Shown: positions 10,261 to 19,712 of the stretch, one piece after another
Layout: each line of letters begins with the position of its first letter
Numbering within the stretch: the stretch's first letter is position 1
Made by a program: the position numbers and the translations under genes
Assembly (NCBI GenBank): GCA_943788045.1
Contig: CALSOT010000006.1
Coordinates: 310,001-374,000, forward strand
From: an uncultured Polaribacter sp.
GTDB lineage: Bacteria; Bacteroidota; Bacteroidia; Flavobacteriales; Flavobacteriaceae
Direction: 5' to 3'
DNA length: 64,000 nucleotides
The notes under the pieces: generated by a model
Told to the model about the DNA's origin: nothing
The model's input: the letters and a program-made list of their open reading frames with translations, nothing else
The model's database searches: none

Positions 10261-10913
10261 GATTTTTGTACGTATAAATTGTTTGCTATTTTATTTGAAA
10301 TTGAAAGTTTCTTACCATCTATTTGAATTGATAAAGAATCATCAAAATCTTCTTTTTCTAATACTCTAATTTGTTTTCCTAAAGTGATTTCTTTTTTGTC
10401 TAAGAATTTTAAAAATTCTGATGAAGAGTCATTCACACCGACACACACTCCAGTTTCATTTTTTTCTAAAGTTGACAACAAACTTTTTTCTATTGTTTTT
10501 AAATCCCCATCCTTATCTGGTATGGGATCTCCATGAGGATCATGTGAAGGAAAACCTAAAAAAATATCTAATTGATTTACTAATTTAGGCGATTTAATAT
10601 GCTCTAGTTGTTCTGCTACATCGTGCACTTCATCCCAAGAAAAATTTAACTTCTCAACTAAAAAAACTTCCCAAAGCCTGTGCTTTCTTACAATACTAGC
10701 AGCAATCTTCTTTCCAAAAACTGTTAATGTTACCCCCTTGTACTTTTTATAAACTACAACGTCTTTTTCAGATAATTTCTTAATCATATCTGAAACAGAA
10801 GAAGCCTTTGTTTCTAACTTTTTGGCAATAGCGTTTGTACTAACTCCTTTAACAGTATCTAGCTCTAAATGATAAATTGCCTTTAAATAGTTTTCTTCAG
10901 AAAGTGTAAACAT
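10257..10913 (-). CDS. Metal-dependent transcriptional regulator, DtxR/MntR family
   Basis: This is a metal-activated repressor. The N-terminal winged helix (residues 1-65; SVSDMIKKLSEKDVVVYKKYKGVTLT) binds DNA. The dimerisation and metal-binding part has HRLWEVFLVEKL and EVHDVAEQLEHIKSP, followed by HDPHGDPIPDKDG. A C-terminal FeoA/SH3-like domain (about 150-215) completes the 218 residues. The family responds to iron or manganese. It forms an operon with the ZIP transporter (4-nt overlap) and diverges from a TonB receptor gene. The intergenic region holds a candidate operator, so it very likely controls both directions. Confidence 0.93.
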   Translation of the reverse strand: MFTLSEENYLKAIYHLELDTVKGVSTNAIAKKLETKASSVSDMIKKLSEKDVVVYKKYKGVTLTVFGKKIAASIVRKHRLWEVFLVEKLNFSWDEVHDVAEQLEHIKSPKLVNQLDIFLGFPSHDPHGDPIPDKDGDLKTIEKSLLSTLEKNETGVCVGVNDSSSEFLKFLDKKEITLGKQIRVLEKEDFDDSLSIQIDGKKLSISNKIANNLYVQKS

Positions 10914-10930
10914 CCCTATAATTTAAACAA

Positions 10931-10938
10931 CAAATATA
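10931..10938 (-). promoter_or_regulatory. Promoter -7 element of the mntR-zip operon
   Basis: TATATTTG on the minus strand lies 17 nt upstream of the regulator ATG. The same octamer serves the divergent TonB receptor gene 51 bp away. Confidence 0.65.
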
Positions 10939-10962
10939 TACTTTTTATTCTTATTAAATATA

Positions 10963-10982
10963 TTTTTAGACAAGACTAAAAA
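10963..10982. promoter_or_regulatory. Candidate metal-repressor operator
   Basis: The inverted repeat TTTTTAG-ACAAGA-CTAAAAA has perfect 7-bp arms. It lies between the divergent -7 elements and covers the region where the -33 of the TonB receptor promoter should be. A DtxR/MntR-type repressor is encoded next to it, and these proteins bind palindromes of this size. Binding is inferred from position only. Confidence 0.6.
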
Positions 10983-10989
10983 TATTATA

Positions 10990-10997
10990 TATATTTG
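10990..10997 (+). promoter_or_regulatory. Promoter -7 element of the TonB receptor gene
   Basis: TATATTTG lies 21 nt before the ATG at 11019 and is the plus-strand twin of the regulator's own -7 element. Confidence 0.65.
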
Positions 10998-11018
10998 CAT
11001 GATATAAATTTAGTATAA

Positions 11019-13262
11019 ATGAAAAATGCTTTCAATTTTATTTCTATATTTCTTTTGGGAATAATATCAATAAAAGGACAAACAAATACCATAACTGGGA
11101 AAGTCACTTCAAAAGGAGAAGCATCTCCTTTTGTGAACGTTTACCTCAAGAACACAAAACAAGGAACATCTACAAACGAAAATGGTCTTTTTGAATTAAA
11201 AAATATTAAAAACGGAAATTACACACTTGTTGCAAGTAGTATAGGGTTTAAATCTAAATCCAAAAAAATAAAACTAAAAGGAAACCAAAATATCATTCAA
11301 AATTTTAATTTAAAGGAGGCTAATTTTTTAGATGAAATTGTTATTTCTGGAACTCTAAAACCAGTTTCAAAATCTAAAAGTCCAGTACCTGTCGAAGTAT
11401 ACAGTAATACTTTTTTTAAGAAAAACCCAACCCCATCTATCTTTGAATCTTTACAGAACGTAAACGGAGTTAGACCTCAATTAAATTGCAATGTTTGTAA
11501 TACGGGAGACATCCACATAAACGGTTTAGAAGGACCTTATACTTTTGTTCTAATTGACGGAATGCCAATCGTAAGTGGACTTTCTACAGTATACGGATTA
11601 ACTGGAATCCCCCAAGCATTAATAGAAAGAGTAGAAGTTGTAAAAGGACCTGCTTCAACCTTATATGGATCAGAAGCTGTTGGAGGTATTATAAATATCA
11701 TCACAAAAAAACCATCTAACTCACCTATTTTATCTACTGATCTTTTAGGGAGTTCATGGGGAGAAATAAACACCGATATTGGTTTGCGCTATAAATTATC
11801 AGAAAAAACACAAGGATTATTAGGTGTTAATTATTTTAACTATCAAAATAGAATCGATAACAATAACGATGATTTTACAGATTTAACACTTCAAAATAGA
11901 ATTTCTCTTTTTAATAAAGTGAATATTGAGAGAAAGAGTAATAAAGTGTTTACAATTGCTGGAAGATATGTTTATGAAGACAGATGGGGAGGAGAAATGG
12001 ATTGGGAACGTGAATTTAGAGGAACAGATATAAAATATGGCGAAAGTATTTATACCAATAGATGGGAAACTTTTGGTACTTATCAATTGCCAACTTCAGA
12101 AGATATTACATTCCAATTTAGTGCAAATGGTCATTATCAAAATTCATTTTATGGAACAGACTCATATAACGCAGAACAACTAATTGGTTTTGGTCAACTT
12201 ATTTACAACAAAAAAATTGCAAAAAAACACGAATTACTTTTTGGTTTAGCTTACAGATACATTTATTATGAAGATAATACGTTTGCTACTTTAGAAAAAG
12301 ATGGGATTACTAACAAACCCTCAATAACACATCTACCCGGTTTATTTTTACAAGATGAAATTGCTCTAAACTCACAAAACAAAATACTATTCGGTGGGCG
12401 ATGGGACCACAATAGTTTACACGGAAATATATTTACACCAAGAGTAAATTACAAATGGAACTCTAAAGACAACTCTAATATTTTTAGAGCAAGTGTGGGT
12501 AATGGTTTCAGAGTTGCTAACGTTTTTACAGAAGACCACGCAGCATTAACAGGGGCAAGAGAAGTAGAGTTTGATGGAAATTTAGCTCCTGAAACTTCAT
12601 GGAATGCAAACATTAATTACGTAAAGAAAATTAGTACAGAAAATACTTTTATCACTTTTGATGCAAGTGCATTTTACACCTATTTCGATAATAGAATTTT
12701 ACCTGATTATGAAACTGATTCTAATAAAATTATTTACGCAAACTTAGACGGATATGCTGTTTCCAAAGGACTCTCTTTAAACACAGATGTTACTTTTACA
12801 AACGGACTTTCCGTAAATGTTGGCGCCACATTAATGGATGTCTCTATTACAGAAAATAGTATTAAAACAAGACAACTATTAACAGAAAGTTTTAGTGGAG
12901 TTTGGTCTGTCTCTTACAAATTCAGTGCTAATTTCTCTCTAGATTATACAGGAAATATTTACGGACCAATGAATTTACCATTACTAGGAGAAAAGGATAT
13001 AAGGGCTAAAAAATCGCCTTGGTATAGTATACAAAATATTCAAGCAACAAAGAAACTTACCAATAGTTTTGATATATATGGTGGCGTAAAAAATTTATTG
13101 AATTTTACACCTGCGAGAAACAGCATTAATAATGCAAACAACCCTTTTGATATTGGTATTGATACAGAAGCCAACCCAGAATTAGCATTTGATCCAAGTT
13201 ACGTTTACGCATCCAATCAGGGAATTAGAGCTTTTCTAGGCGTACGATACAGCATTTTTTAA
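11019..13262 (+). CDS. TonB-dependent receptor, probable metal or metal-complex uptake
   Basis: This is an outer-membrane active transporter of 747 residues. After a signal peptide (ending near residue 20, IKGQ) comes a carboxypeptidase-like regulatory domain (about 21-95; ITGKVTSKGEASPFVNVYL). The plug (about 100-215) has NCNVCNTGDIHINGLEGPYTFVLIDGMPIVSGLSTVYGL, then VEVVKGPASTLYGSEAVGGIINIITK. The 22-strand barrel ends in the aromatic residue F. The NCNVCNT segment resembles plugs of haem/HmuR-type and related metal-complex receptors. Divergence from a DtxR/MntR-type repressor, with a shared operator candidate, suggests derepression under metal limitation. The cargo is not identified. Confidence 0.92.
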   Translation: MKNAFNFISIFLLGIISIKGQTNTITGKVTSKGEASPFVNVYLKNTKQGTSTNENGLFELKNIKNGNYTLVASSIGFKSKSKKIKLKGNQNIIQNFNLKEANFLDEIVISGTLKPVSKSKSPVPVEVYSNTFFKKNPTPSIFESLQNVNGVRPQLNCNVCNTGDIHINGLEGPYTFVLIDGMPIVSGLSTVYGLTGIPQALIERVEVVKGPASTLYGSEAVGGIINIITKKPSNSPILSTDLLGSSWGEINTDIGLRYKLSEKTQGLLGVNYFNYQNRIDNNNDDFTDLTLQNRISLFNKVNIERKSNKVFTIAGRYVYEDRWGGEMDWEREFRGTDIKYGESIYTNRWETFGTYQLPTSEDITFQFSANGHYQNSFYGTDSYNAEQLIGFGQLIYNKKIAKKHELLFGLAYRYIYYEDNTFATLEKDGITNKPSITHLPGLFLQDEIALNSQNKILFGGRWDHNSLHGNIFTPRVNYKWNSKDNSNIFRASVGNGFRVANVFTEDHAALTGAREVEFDGNLAPETSWNANINYVKKISTENTFITFDASAFYTYFDNRILPDYETDSNKIIYANLDGYAVSKGLSLNTDVTFTNGLSVNVGATLMDVSITENSIKTRQLLTESFSGVWSVSYKFSANFSLDYTGNIYGPMNLPLLGEKDIRAKKSPWYSIQNIQATKKLTNSFDIYGGVKNLLNFTPARNSINNANNPFDIGIDTEANPELAFDPSYVYASNQGIRAFLGVRYSIF

Positions 13263-13271
13263 ATATGAGAG

Positions 13272-13745
13272 ATGAAAAAAACACTTCTACTTCTTTTATT
13301 ATTAGGTAGCTTTTTATCTTTCTCTCAAGAAAAAAAACAGACCTTAAACGTTTTTACATTTTCTGAGGTTGAAAAAATACAACGACAAAATCCCAAACCT
13401 ATAATTGTTTTTATTACCACAGATTGGTGTAAAATATGCCACGGAATGAAATCTACGACTTTAAAAGATAGAGATATAATTCAAATTTTAAATGATAAAT
13501 TTTACTTTATAAAGCTAAACGGAGAAGAAAAAGAGGATATTACTTTCCTAGAGAAAACCTTTGTATACAAACCAACAGGAACAAATACTGGTTTACATGA
13601 ATTAGCAAATCAATTAGGTTTTATGGGTAATGTGATAACATACCCAACCACAACTTTTTTAAATTCTAACTTTGAAATTGACCTACAATTAACGGGGTTC
13701 TACAACTCTAAAAGGATGAAACAAATTTTAGATAAATACAAATAG
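13272..13745 (+). CDS. Secreted thioredoxin-fold protein
   Basis: The 157-residue protein has a signal peptide (MKKTLLLLLLLGSFLSFSQ) and a thioredoxin-like domain with WCKIC (Cys53, Cys56) and the cis-proline region TYPTTTFL near residue 132. It should act in the periplasm, reducing disulfides or handling a metal or metal chaperone. It starts 9 nt after the TonB receptor gene, so it is co-transcribed. A plausible but unproven role is reduction of a metal or of receptor cysteines such as the CNVC pair. Confidence 0.85.
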   Translation: MKKTLLLLLLLGSFLSFSQEKKQTLNVFTFSEVEKIQRQNPKPIIVFITTDWCKICHGMKSTTLKDRDIIQILNDKFYFIKLNGEEKEDITFLEKTFVYKPTGTNTGLHELANQLGFMGNVITYPTTTFLNSNFEIDLQLTGFYNSKRMKQILDKYK

Positions 13746-14300
13746 CTATCTACAAATATCCCAAAGCCTTGGGTTAGTATTACGTCCTTTAAAACTATAA
13801 ACTAATCCAATTGAAGTCATAAGATGAGATCTCTGACTACCAAATTTTTCCTGAGACACCTTGTACATGGCCTGAATATTCACACCATATTTATCGGAAA
13901 ACCAAAAGGTGCTACCCGCACCAATGTTCATAGTAGGTGTTAAACGCAAAGCTTTAACAAAACTACCTCCAATTAAAACATAAGGTACAGTGCTGTTCTG
14001 TGATGTTTTAAAATCATAACGAGCAACTCCATCAAAGGTTGTATAATCTTGATTATCACCAATAGCGGTAGAAACCGAACCTACAAAAGTTACACCGGGA
14101 AACATATATTTTGCAAGAGAAAATCTTGGAGACTGACTAATAAACTTACCCTTAATAGGAGAATTACGAACATCTTCTTCTGAATATTGAACTGAAGAAA
14201 GACCTAAACCGAAAGTCCACTTGCTACCAGAATTCTGACTGTAAATTGAAAATGCTAAAAATAAAAATAAAAAAGTTAAAAAATTACACTTCTTTTTCAT
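13746..14300 (-). CDS. Small outer-membrane beta-barrel protein
   Basis: This is an uncharacterised protein of 184 residues with a signal peptide (MKKKCNFLTFLFLFLAFSIYSQ) and alternating hydrophobic strands typical of an eight-stranded barrel of the OmpX/OmpA-like type, ending in a basic tail. The start at 14300 is preferred over an ATG 24 nt upstream because it places the signal peptide at the very N terminus. It is convergent with the thioredoxin-fold gene and ends 1 nt after it. No specific function is recognised. Confidence 0.75.
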   Translation of the reverse strand: MKKKCNFLTFLFLFLAFSIYSQNSGSKWTFGLGLSSVQYSEEDVRNSPIKGKFISQSPRFSLAKYMFPGVTFVGSVSTAIGDNQDYTTFDGVARYDFKTSQNSTVPYVLIGGSFVKALRLTPTMNIGAGSTFWFSDKYGVNIQAMYKVSQEKFGSQRSHLMTSIGLVYSFKGRNTNPRLWDICR

Positions 14301-14607
14301 TGTATGTGGGGAATTAGTAATCAAATTTTGTTTAAAAAAGTGTAAATATATTGTATTATTTGATAAAACAAAATAGTTAATCGTCTTTTCTTTAATGAGC
14401 GATGATTTTAGACATAAACATTATATAATCAGTTTTAAATGTATTTGTTTTTTTATAGAAAAATTAAAGTTTTATAGAAATATTCATTGTTCTAAATTTA
14501 TCTTTTCATTCACACATATTTTTTTAGGATGCAGGTTTAGCGAATAGTTTTGAAACATTTTATAATTAACAAATTCAAATTAATATCTTTGAACAAAATA
14601 TTTTAGA
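14301..14607. other. Intergenic region between the barrel protein and mfd
   Basis: AT-rich region carrying the leaders of two divergent genes. The only element I can support is the mfd -7 sequence near its right end. No coding frame or RNA gene is seen. Confidence 0.5.
14584..14591 (+). promoter_or_regulatory. mfd promoter -7 element
   Basis: TATCTTTG fits TAnnTTTG and lies 16 nt before the TTG codon at 14608, giving a very short leader. It supports the TTG as the true start of mfd. Confidence 0.6.
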
Positions 14608-17600
14608 TTGAGTATCCAGAACATTGTAAATCAATATCAAAATTCTGCGAATGTTTCGCAGATAATTAAAGCTTTCCAACAAAACCAAAACCATTTTAAT
14701 ATATCTAACTTGGTAGGGTTCTTCGCTGTCTTTTGTTATTTCAGAAAGTTTTAAAAAAACAGACAAACCATATCTTTTAATATTAAATGATAAAGAGGAA
14801 GCTGCTTATTATTTAAATGATTTAGAACAACTACTAGGTGAAAAAAATGTACTGTTTTATCCTGGCTCTTACAGAAGACCATATCAAATTGAAGAAACGG
14901 ACAATGCAAATGTTTTATTACGTTCGGAAGTTTTAAATAGAATTAACTCTCGTAAAAAACCTGCGATAATTATCACTTATCCAACAGCTCTTTTTGAAAA
15001 AGTAGTTACAAAAAAAGAATTAGAAAAAAACACACTAAAAGTAACGGTTGGCGAAAATTTATCGTTAGATTTTGTAAACGAAGTTTTATTTGAATACAAA
15101 TTTAAACGGGTGGATTTTGTCACAGAACCAGGAGATTTTTCTGTACGTGGAGGAATTATAGATTTGTTTTCTTTTTCTAATAACGAACCTTACAGAATTG
15201 AGTTTTTTGGCAATGAAATAGAAAGTATTCGTTCTTTTGATGTCGAAACACAACTTTCAACTTCAAAACTGAGTAAGGTTTCTATCATGCCTAATGTTGA
15301 AAACAAAACATCAGAGGAAAATAGAGAAAGTTTTCTAAAGTACATTTCCTCAAAAACAATAATTTTCGCAAAAAACATCGATTTATTAGTTGGTAACTTA
15401 GATACTTTCTTTGAAAAATCTAAAGAGGCTTTCAAAGATTTATCCAAGGAAATAAAACATGCAAAACCAGAAGAATTGTTTTGTAATGGCGATTTTATTA
15501 GACAACAATTACAAGACTTTACGTTGGTTAATTTTGGAAGTCAAAAATCGGAAAATAAAAAAATTAAATTCAACACAATTCCACAACCCTCATTTAATAA
15601 GCAATTCGATTTATTAATAGACAATTTAGAGGAATACCATCAGGCCAAGTTTACTAATTATATCTTTTGTGCAAATGATCAACAGGCAAAACGTTTTCAT
15701 GATATTTTTGATGATGCTGAACAAGATATTCATTATGAAACGGTTGTTTTTCCTTTATACAAAGGATTTATAGACGTCGATCACAAATTAGTTTGCTATA
15801 CAGACCATGAAATATTTGAACGTTATCATAAATTCAGATTAAAAAATGGGTACGCTAAAAAACAAGCAATCACCATTCAAGAATTAACCAAATTAGAAAT
15901 TGGCGATTACGTTACGCATATGGATCATGGAATTGGCAAATTTGGTGGTTTGCAAAAAATTGATGTCCAAGGAAATAAGCAAGAAGCGATAAAACTTGTT
16001 TATGGAGAAAGAGATATTTTGTATGTAAGCATTCACTCGCTTCACAAGATTTCTAAGTTTAATGGAAAAGATGGTAAAGCACCCAAAATATACAAACTAG
16101 GTTCTGGTGCTTGGAAAAAAATTAAACAAAAAACCAAAGCCAGAGTTAAACATATTGCATTTAATTTAATTCAGTTATACGCAAAAAGAAAACTTCAAAA
16201 AGGATTTGCTTTCGGACCAGATACACACATTCAACATGAGCTAGAAGGCAGTTTTATGTATGAAGATACTCCAGATCAATTCACATCAACACAAGATGTA
16301 AAAAATGACATGGAAAAACCCCAACCAATGGATAGATTGGTTTGTGGAGATGTTGGTTTCGGTAAAACAGAAGTAGCTGTTAGAGCTGCTTTTAAAGCGG
16401 TAGATAATGGCAAACAAGTCGCAATTTTGGTTCCAACTACTATTCTTGCTTTTCAACATTACAAAACGTTTACAGAAAGGTTAAAAGATTTTCCTGTAAG
16501 GATCGATTATTTAAATCGATTTAGAACTGCGAAGCAAAAAACAGAAGCTATAAATGGTGTAAACGATGGTTCTGTAGATATTATTATTGGTACTCATCAA
16601 TTAACAAATCAACGTTTAAAATTTAAAGATTTAGGTTTATTAATTATTGATGAAGAACAAAAATTTGGTGTTGCTGTAAAAGACAAATTAAAAACACTGA
16701 AAGAAAATGTTGATACTTTAACATTAACTGCAACCCCAATTCCAAGAACTTTACAATTCAGTTTAATGGCGGCAAGAGATTTATCAGTTATAAAAACACC
16801 ACCACCAAACAGGCATCCTATAGAAAGTAACGTAATTCGTTTTTCTGAAGAAACAATAAGAGATGCTATTTCTTACGAAATTTCAAGAAGAGGACAAGTT
16901 TTCTTTATTCATAATAGAATAGAAAACATAAAAGAAGTCGCTGGTTTAATACAAAGATTAGTTCCTTCTGCCAAGGTTGCTGTTGGTCATGGACAAATGG
17001 AAGGTAAAAAACTCGAACAATTAATGCTTGGTTTTATGGGTGGCGAATTTGATGTTTTGGTTTCTACAACAATTATAGAAAGTGGTTTAGATGTGCCAAA
17101 TGCCAATACTATTTTCATAAATAACGCTAATAATTTTGGGCTTTCAGATTTACACCAAATGCGAGGAAGGGTTGGTCGTTCTAACAAAAAAGCGTTTTGT
17201 TATTTTATAACGCCTCCTTACCACATGATGACTGATGATGCGAGGAAACGTATAGAAGCACTGGTTTTATTCTCAGATTTAGGAAGTGGAATTAATATTG
17301 CCATGAAAGATTTAGAAATTCGTGGTGCAGGAGATTTGTTGGGTGGCGAACAAAGTGGGTTTATCAATGATATTGGATTTGATACCTATCAAAAAATATT
17401 GCAAGAAGCTATAGAGGAATTAAAAGAAAACGAATTTAAAGAATTGTATCCTTCAGATAATTCGAAGCCAAAAGAATATGTAAAAGAAGTAACTATTGAT
17501 ACTGATTTCGAGATTTTATTCCCTGACGATTATATCAATTCAATTACAGAAAGATTAAGTTTATATAATAAATTAGGTGAACTAAAAACAGAAGAAGAAT

Positions 17601-17938
17601 TACAAGTTTTCGAAACTGAAATTATCGATCGTTTTGGAGAAATTCCAACACAGGTAGTGGATTTATTGAATTCTGTTCGTATAAAATGGCTAGCAAAAGA
17701 ACTTGGTTTAGAGAAAATTATTCTAAAACAAAAAAGAATGATGGGTTATTTTGTATCCAATCAACAAAGTGCTTTTTACCATACAGAAGCATTTACAAGA
17801 ATGTTAAAATACGTGCAACTAAATGGAAAAAGTTGTGTGATGAAAGAAAAAGAGTCTAAAAACGGTTTACGCTTATTAATTACTTTTATTAAAATAGATA
17901 GCGTAAAAACAGCCTTAGCTATTTTAAATAAAATTTAA
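14608..17938 (+). CDS. mfd: Transcription-repair coupling factor Mfd (apparent frameshift)
   Basis: Mfd removes RNA polymerase stalled at lesions and recruits UvrA. From a TTG start at 14608 the frame reads NIVNQYQNSANVSQIIKAFQ and NISNLVG. A GGG at 14716-14718 then throws it out of frame. Dropping one G gives GSSLSFVISESFKKTDKPYLLILNDKEEAAYY and an intact 1109-residue protein, the usual Bacteroidota length. Domains follow in order: UvrB-like region (FYPGSYRRPYQ, FVTEPGDFSVRGGIIDLFSF), the polymerase-binding domain (LEIGDYVTHMDHGIGKFGGL), helicase motifs DRLVCGDVGFGKTEVAVRAAFKA and LLIIDEEQKFGV, TLTATPIPRTL, the MRGRVGRS motif and the TRCF C-terminal domain. It is convergent with the MutS-like gene and overlaps it by 4 nt. 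Confidence 0.95.
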
Positions 17939-19704
17939 ACAATTTCCATTTTATTTAATAAAAAAGAAGCGTTCATGTTTTTACAAATTCCATTTTTTAA
18001 AGTGTAATCGAAATGCAATTCATCATCTAAAATTTCTGCATCAAAAAAGTAATTTTTAATATCCAGAAATTCGTTTTCCAATTCACACAAACTCACATCA
18101 TGCGTTGCAATAATTCCTGTGGATTTAGATTTCGTTAATTTTTCTACAAATTTTTTAGAACCAATTGCTTTGTCTTTGCTATTTGTTCCCTTTAAAATTT
18201 CATCTAAAATGATAAAGTAATCTGTTGTTTTTATTTCATCAACAATAAATTTCAAGCGTTTTAATTCTGAATAAAAATAAGACTCATCTTCTGTTAAAGA
18301 ATCTGTAGTTCGCATACTAGTAATCAATTTTATCGGCGAATATTTAAAGCTTTCGGCACAAACAGGCAAACCACAATTTGCCATAACAATAGACAAAGAA
18401 ATGGTTCTTAAAAAAGTACTTTTCCCAGCCATATTAGCACCTGTAACAATAAAAAACTGCTCTTTATCAATGGTAAAATTATTGTCAATTCTTTTATCCA
18501 TTTTTAATAAAGGATGTCCTAATTTCGTCGATTTTATAATTCCTTTTTCTACTATAATTTCCGGAAAGACAAAAGCGGTATGATTAAAATGAAAGTTTGC
18601 TAGCGAATTTTGAGCATCAAAGAAAGCAACCACAGAAAACCATTTTTCTACAGTATGTTTATATTTAGAAATCCACTTTTCTATCTTACATGCACTATTA
18701 ATTTCTGTTAAAAAAAGTCCATTTCCTACAACAGCAATTAAAATATTATTTCGTTGATCGAACGCATCTAAGATTCTAGAAAATTCTTTAAAAATAAGAG
18801 ATGCTTTCTTAGTTTCTGAACTTATAATTTTTTGTTTTTCTTTTAAAACTATAGATGAAAAATTTTCATTTTCTATTTCATTTAACAAAACATGATATTG
18901 CTTAAAGGTTTCTCTAACTTTGTCTGTATCTGAATATAAATTACTCGTCTTTTTCAAAAATATTCCGGTGACGAAAAGCCCAATAAAAAACCAAATTAAT
19001 AAAATTGAAAAAGGAATAATGCCAAAAGACACTAAGCCAATTAAGGTTAAAGAAATAATAGAAAATAGAAATTGAATTTTAGATAAATACTTAGACAAAA
19101 CAGGCATGTAATTATGTATCCAATCTGTAATAAAACCACTCGTTTCTTTTGTAGTAATTAAACTTGCTAAAGCAGAAAAATGTTGTCTCCATTTTACTTT
19201 TATAGACAACTCTTTAATGGTATTTTGCTTTTCTAAAATCCCATCAATTCTATTCTCTGTAAATAGATTGGCTAGCATTTTTTTACCTTCAAAAGTTACA
19301 GTTCTATTTGTGTATTGGAAAAAAGAACCAATTCCAAATAAATCAATATCATTACTATAATAATGATTGTGGTTTACAAATTCTTCTCCTGAATCTAATT
19401 GATGAAAATTTCTATTTAAAACCTCAAGTTCTATTCTATTAATGTTAATTTTAGAATCAACGATTGCCCTTGATCTCTGCAAATTAAGATGTTTTATAAC
19501 TAAAAAAACAAATAATAAAACACCTAAAAAAGAGATGATAAAAACAGCTGGATAACTACCAAAAGTAAGATAGATTAAAACACAAGTTGTTAAAAACACT
19601 CCAAACCTAAGAACACTTAGGTTTATAGATTTTCTTTTTAATTGCGTTGCTTCTTTTTCTAATTCTGACTTTACTTTACTATAAAAATCGAAAGATTTTT
19701 CCAT
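17935..19704 (-). CDS. MutS-family ATPase with N-terminal membrane segments
   Basis: This 589-residue protein carries the MutS core and ATPase domains but not the mismatch-recognition domain. It has two hydrophobic regions (residues about 28-70 and 205-250), each long enough for two membrane passes. The ATPase part has Walker A TGANMAGKSTFLRT (about 422-435), the MRTTDSLTEDESYFYSELKRL region, Walker B YFIILDEILKGTNSKDK, and THDVSLCELE. Such shortened, membrane-linked MutS homologues are widespread in Bacteroidota and are annotated only by similarity; they are unlikely to do canonical mismatch repair. It is 8 nt downstream of the ThiF-like gene and may be co-transcribed with it. Confidence 0.85.
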   Translation of the reverse strand: MEKSFDFYSKVKSELEKEATQLKRKSINLSVLRFGVFLTTCVLIYLTFGSYPAVFIISFLGVLLFVFLVIKHLNLQRSRAIVDSKININRIELEVLNRNFHQLDSGEEFVNHNHYYSNDIDLFGIGSFFQYTNRTVTFEGKKMLANLFTENRIDGILEKQNTIKELSIKVKWRQHFSALASLITTKETSGFITDWIHNYMPVLSKYLSKIQFLFSIISLTLIGLVSFGIIPFSILLIWFFIGLFVTGIFLKKTSNLYSDTDKVRETFKQYHVLLNEIENENFSSIVLKEKQKIISSETKKASLIFKEFSRILDAFDQRNNILIAVVGNGLFLTEINSACKIEKWISKYKHTVEKWFSVVAFFDAQNSLANFHFNHTAFVFPEIIVEKGIIKSTKLGHPLLKMDKRIDNNFTIDKEQFFIVTGANMAGKSTFLRTISLSIVMANCGLPVCAESFKYSPIKLITSMRTTDSLTEDESYFYSELKRLKFIVDEIKTTDYFIILDEILKGTNSKDKAIGSKKFVEKLTKSKSTGIIATHDVSLCELENEFLDIKNYFFDAEILDDELHFDYTLKNGICKNMNASFLLNKMEIV

Positions 19705-19712
19705 TTAAAATA

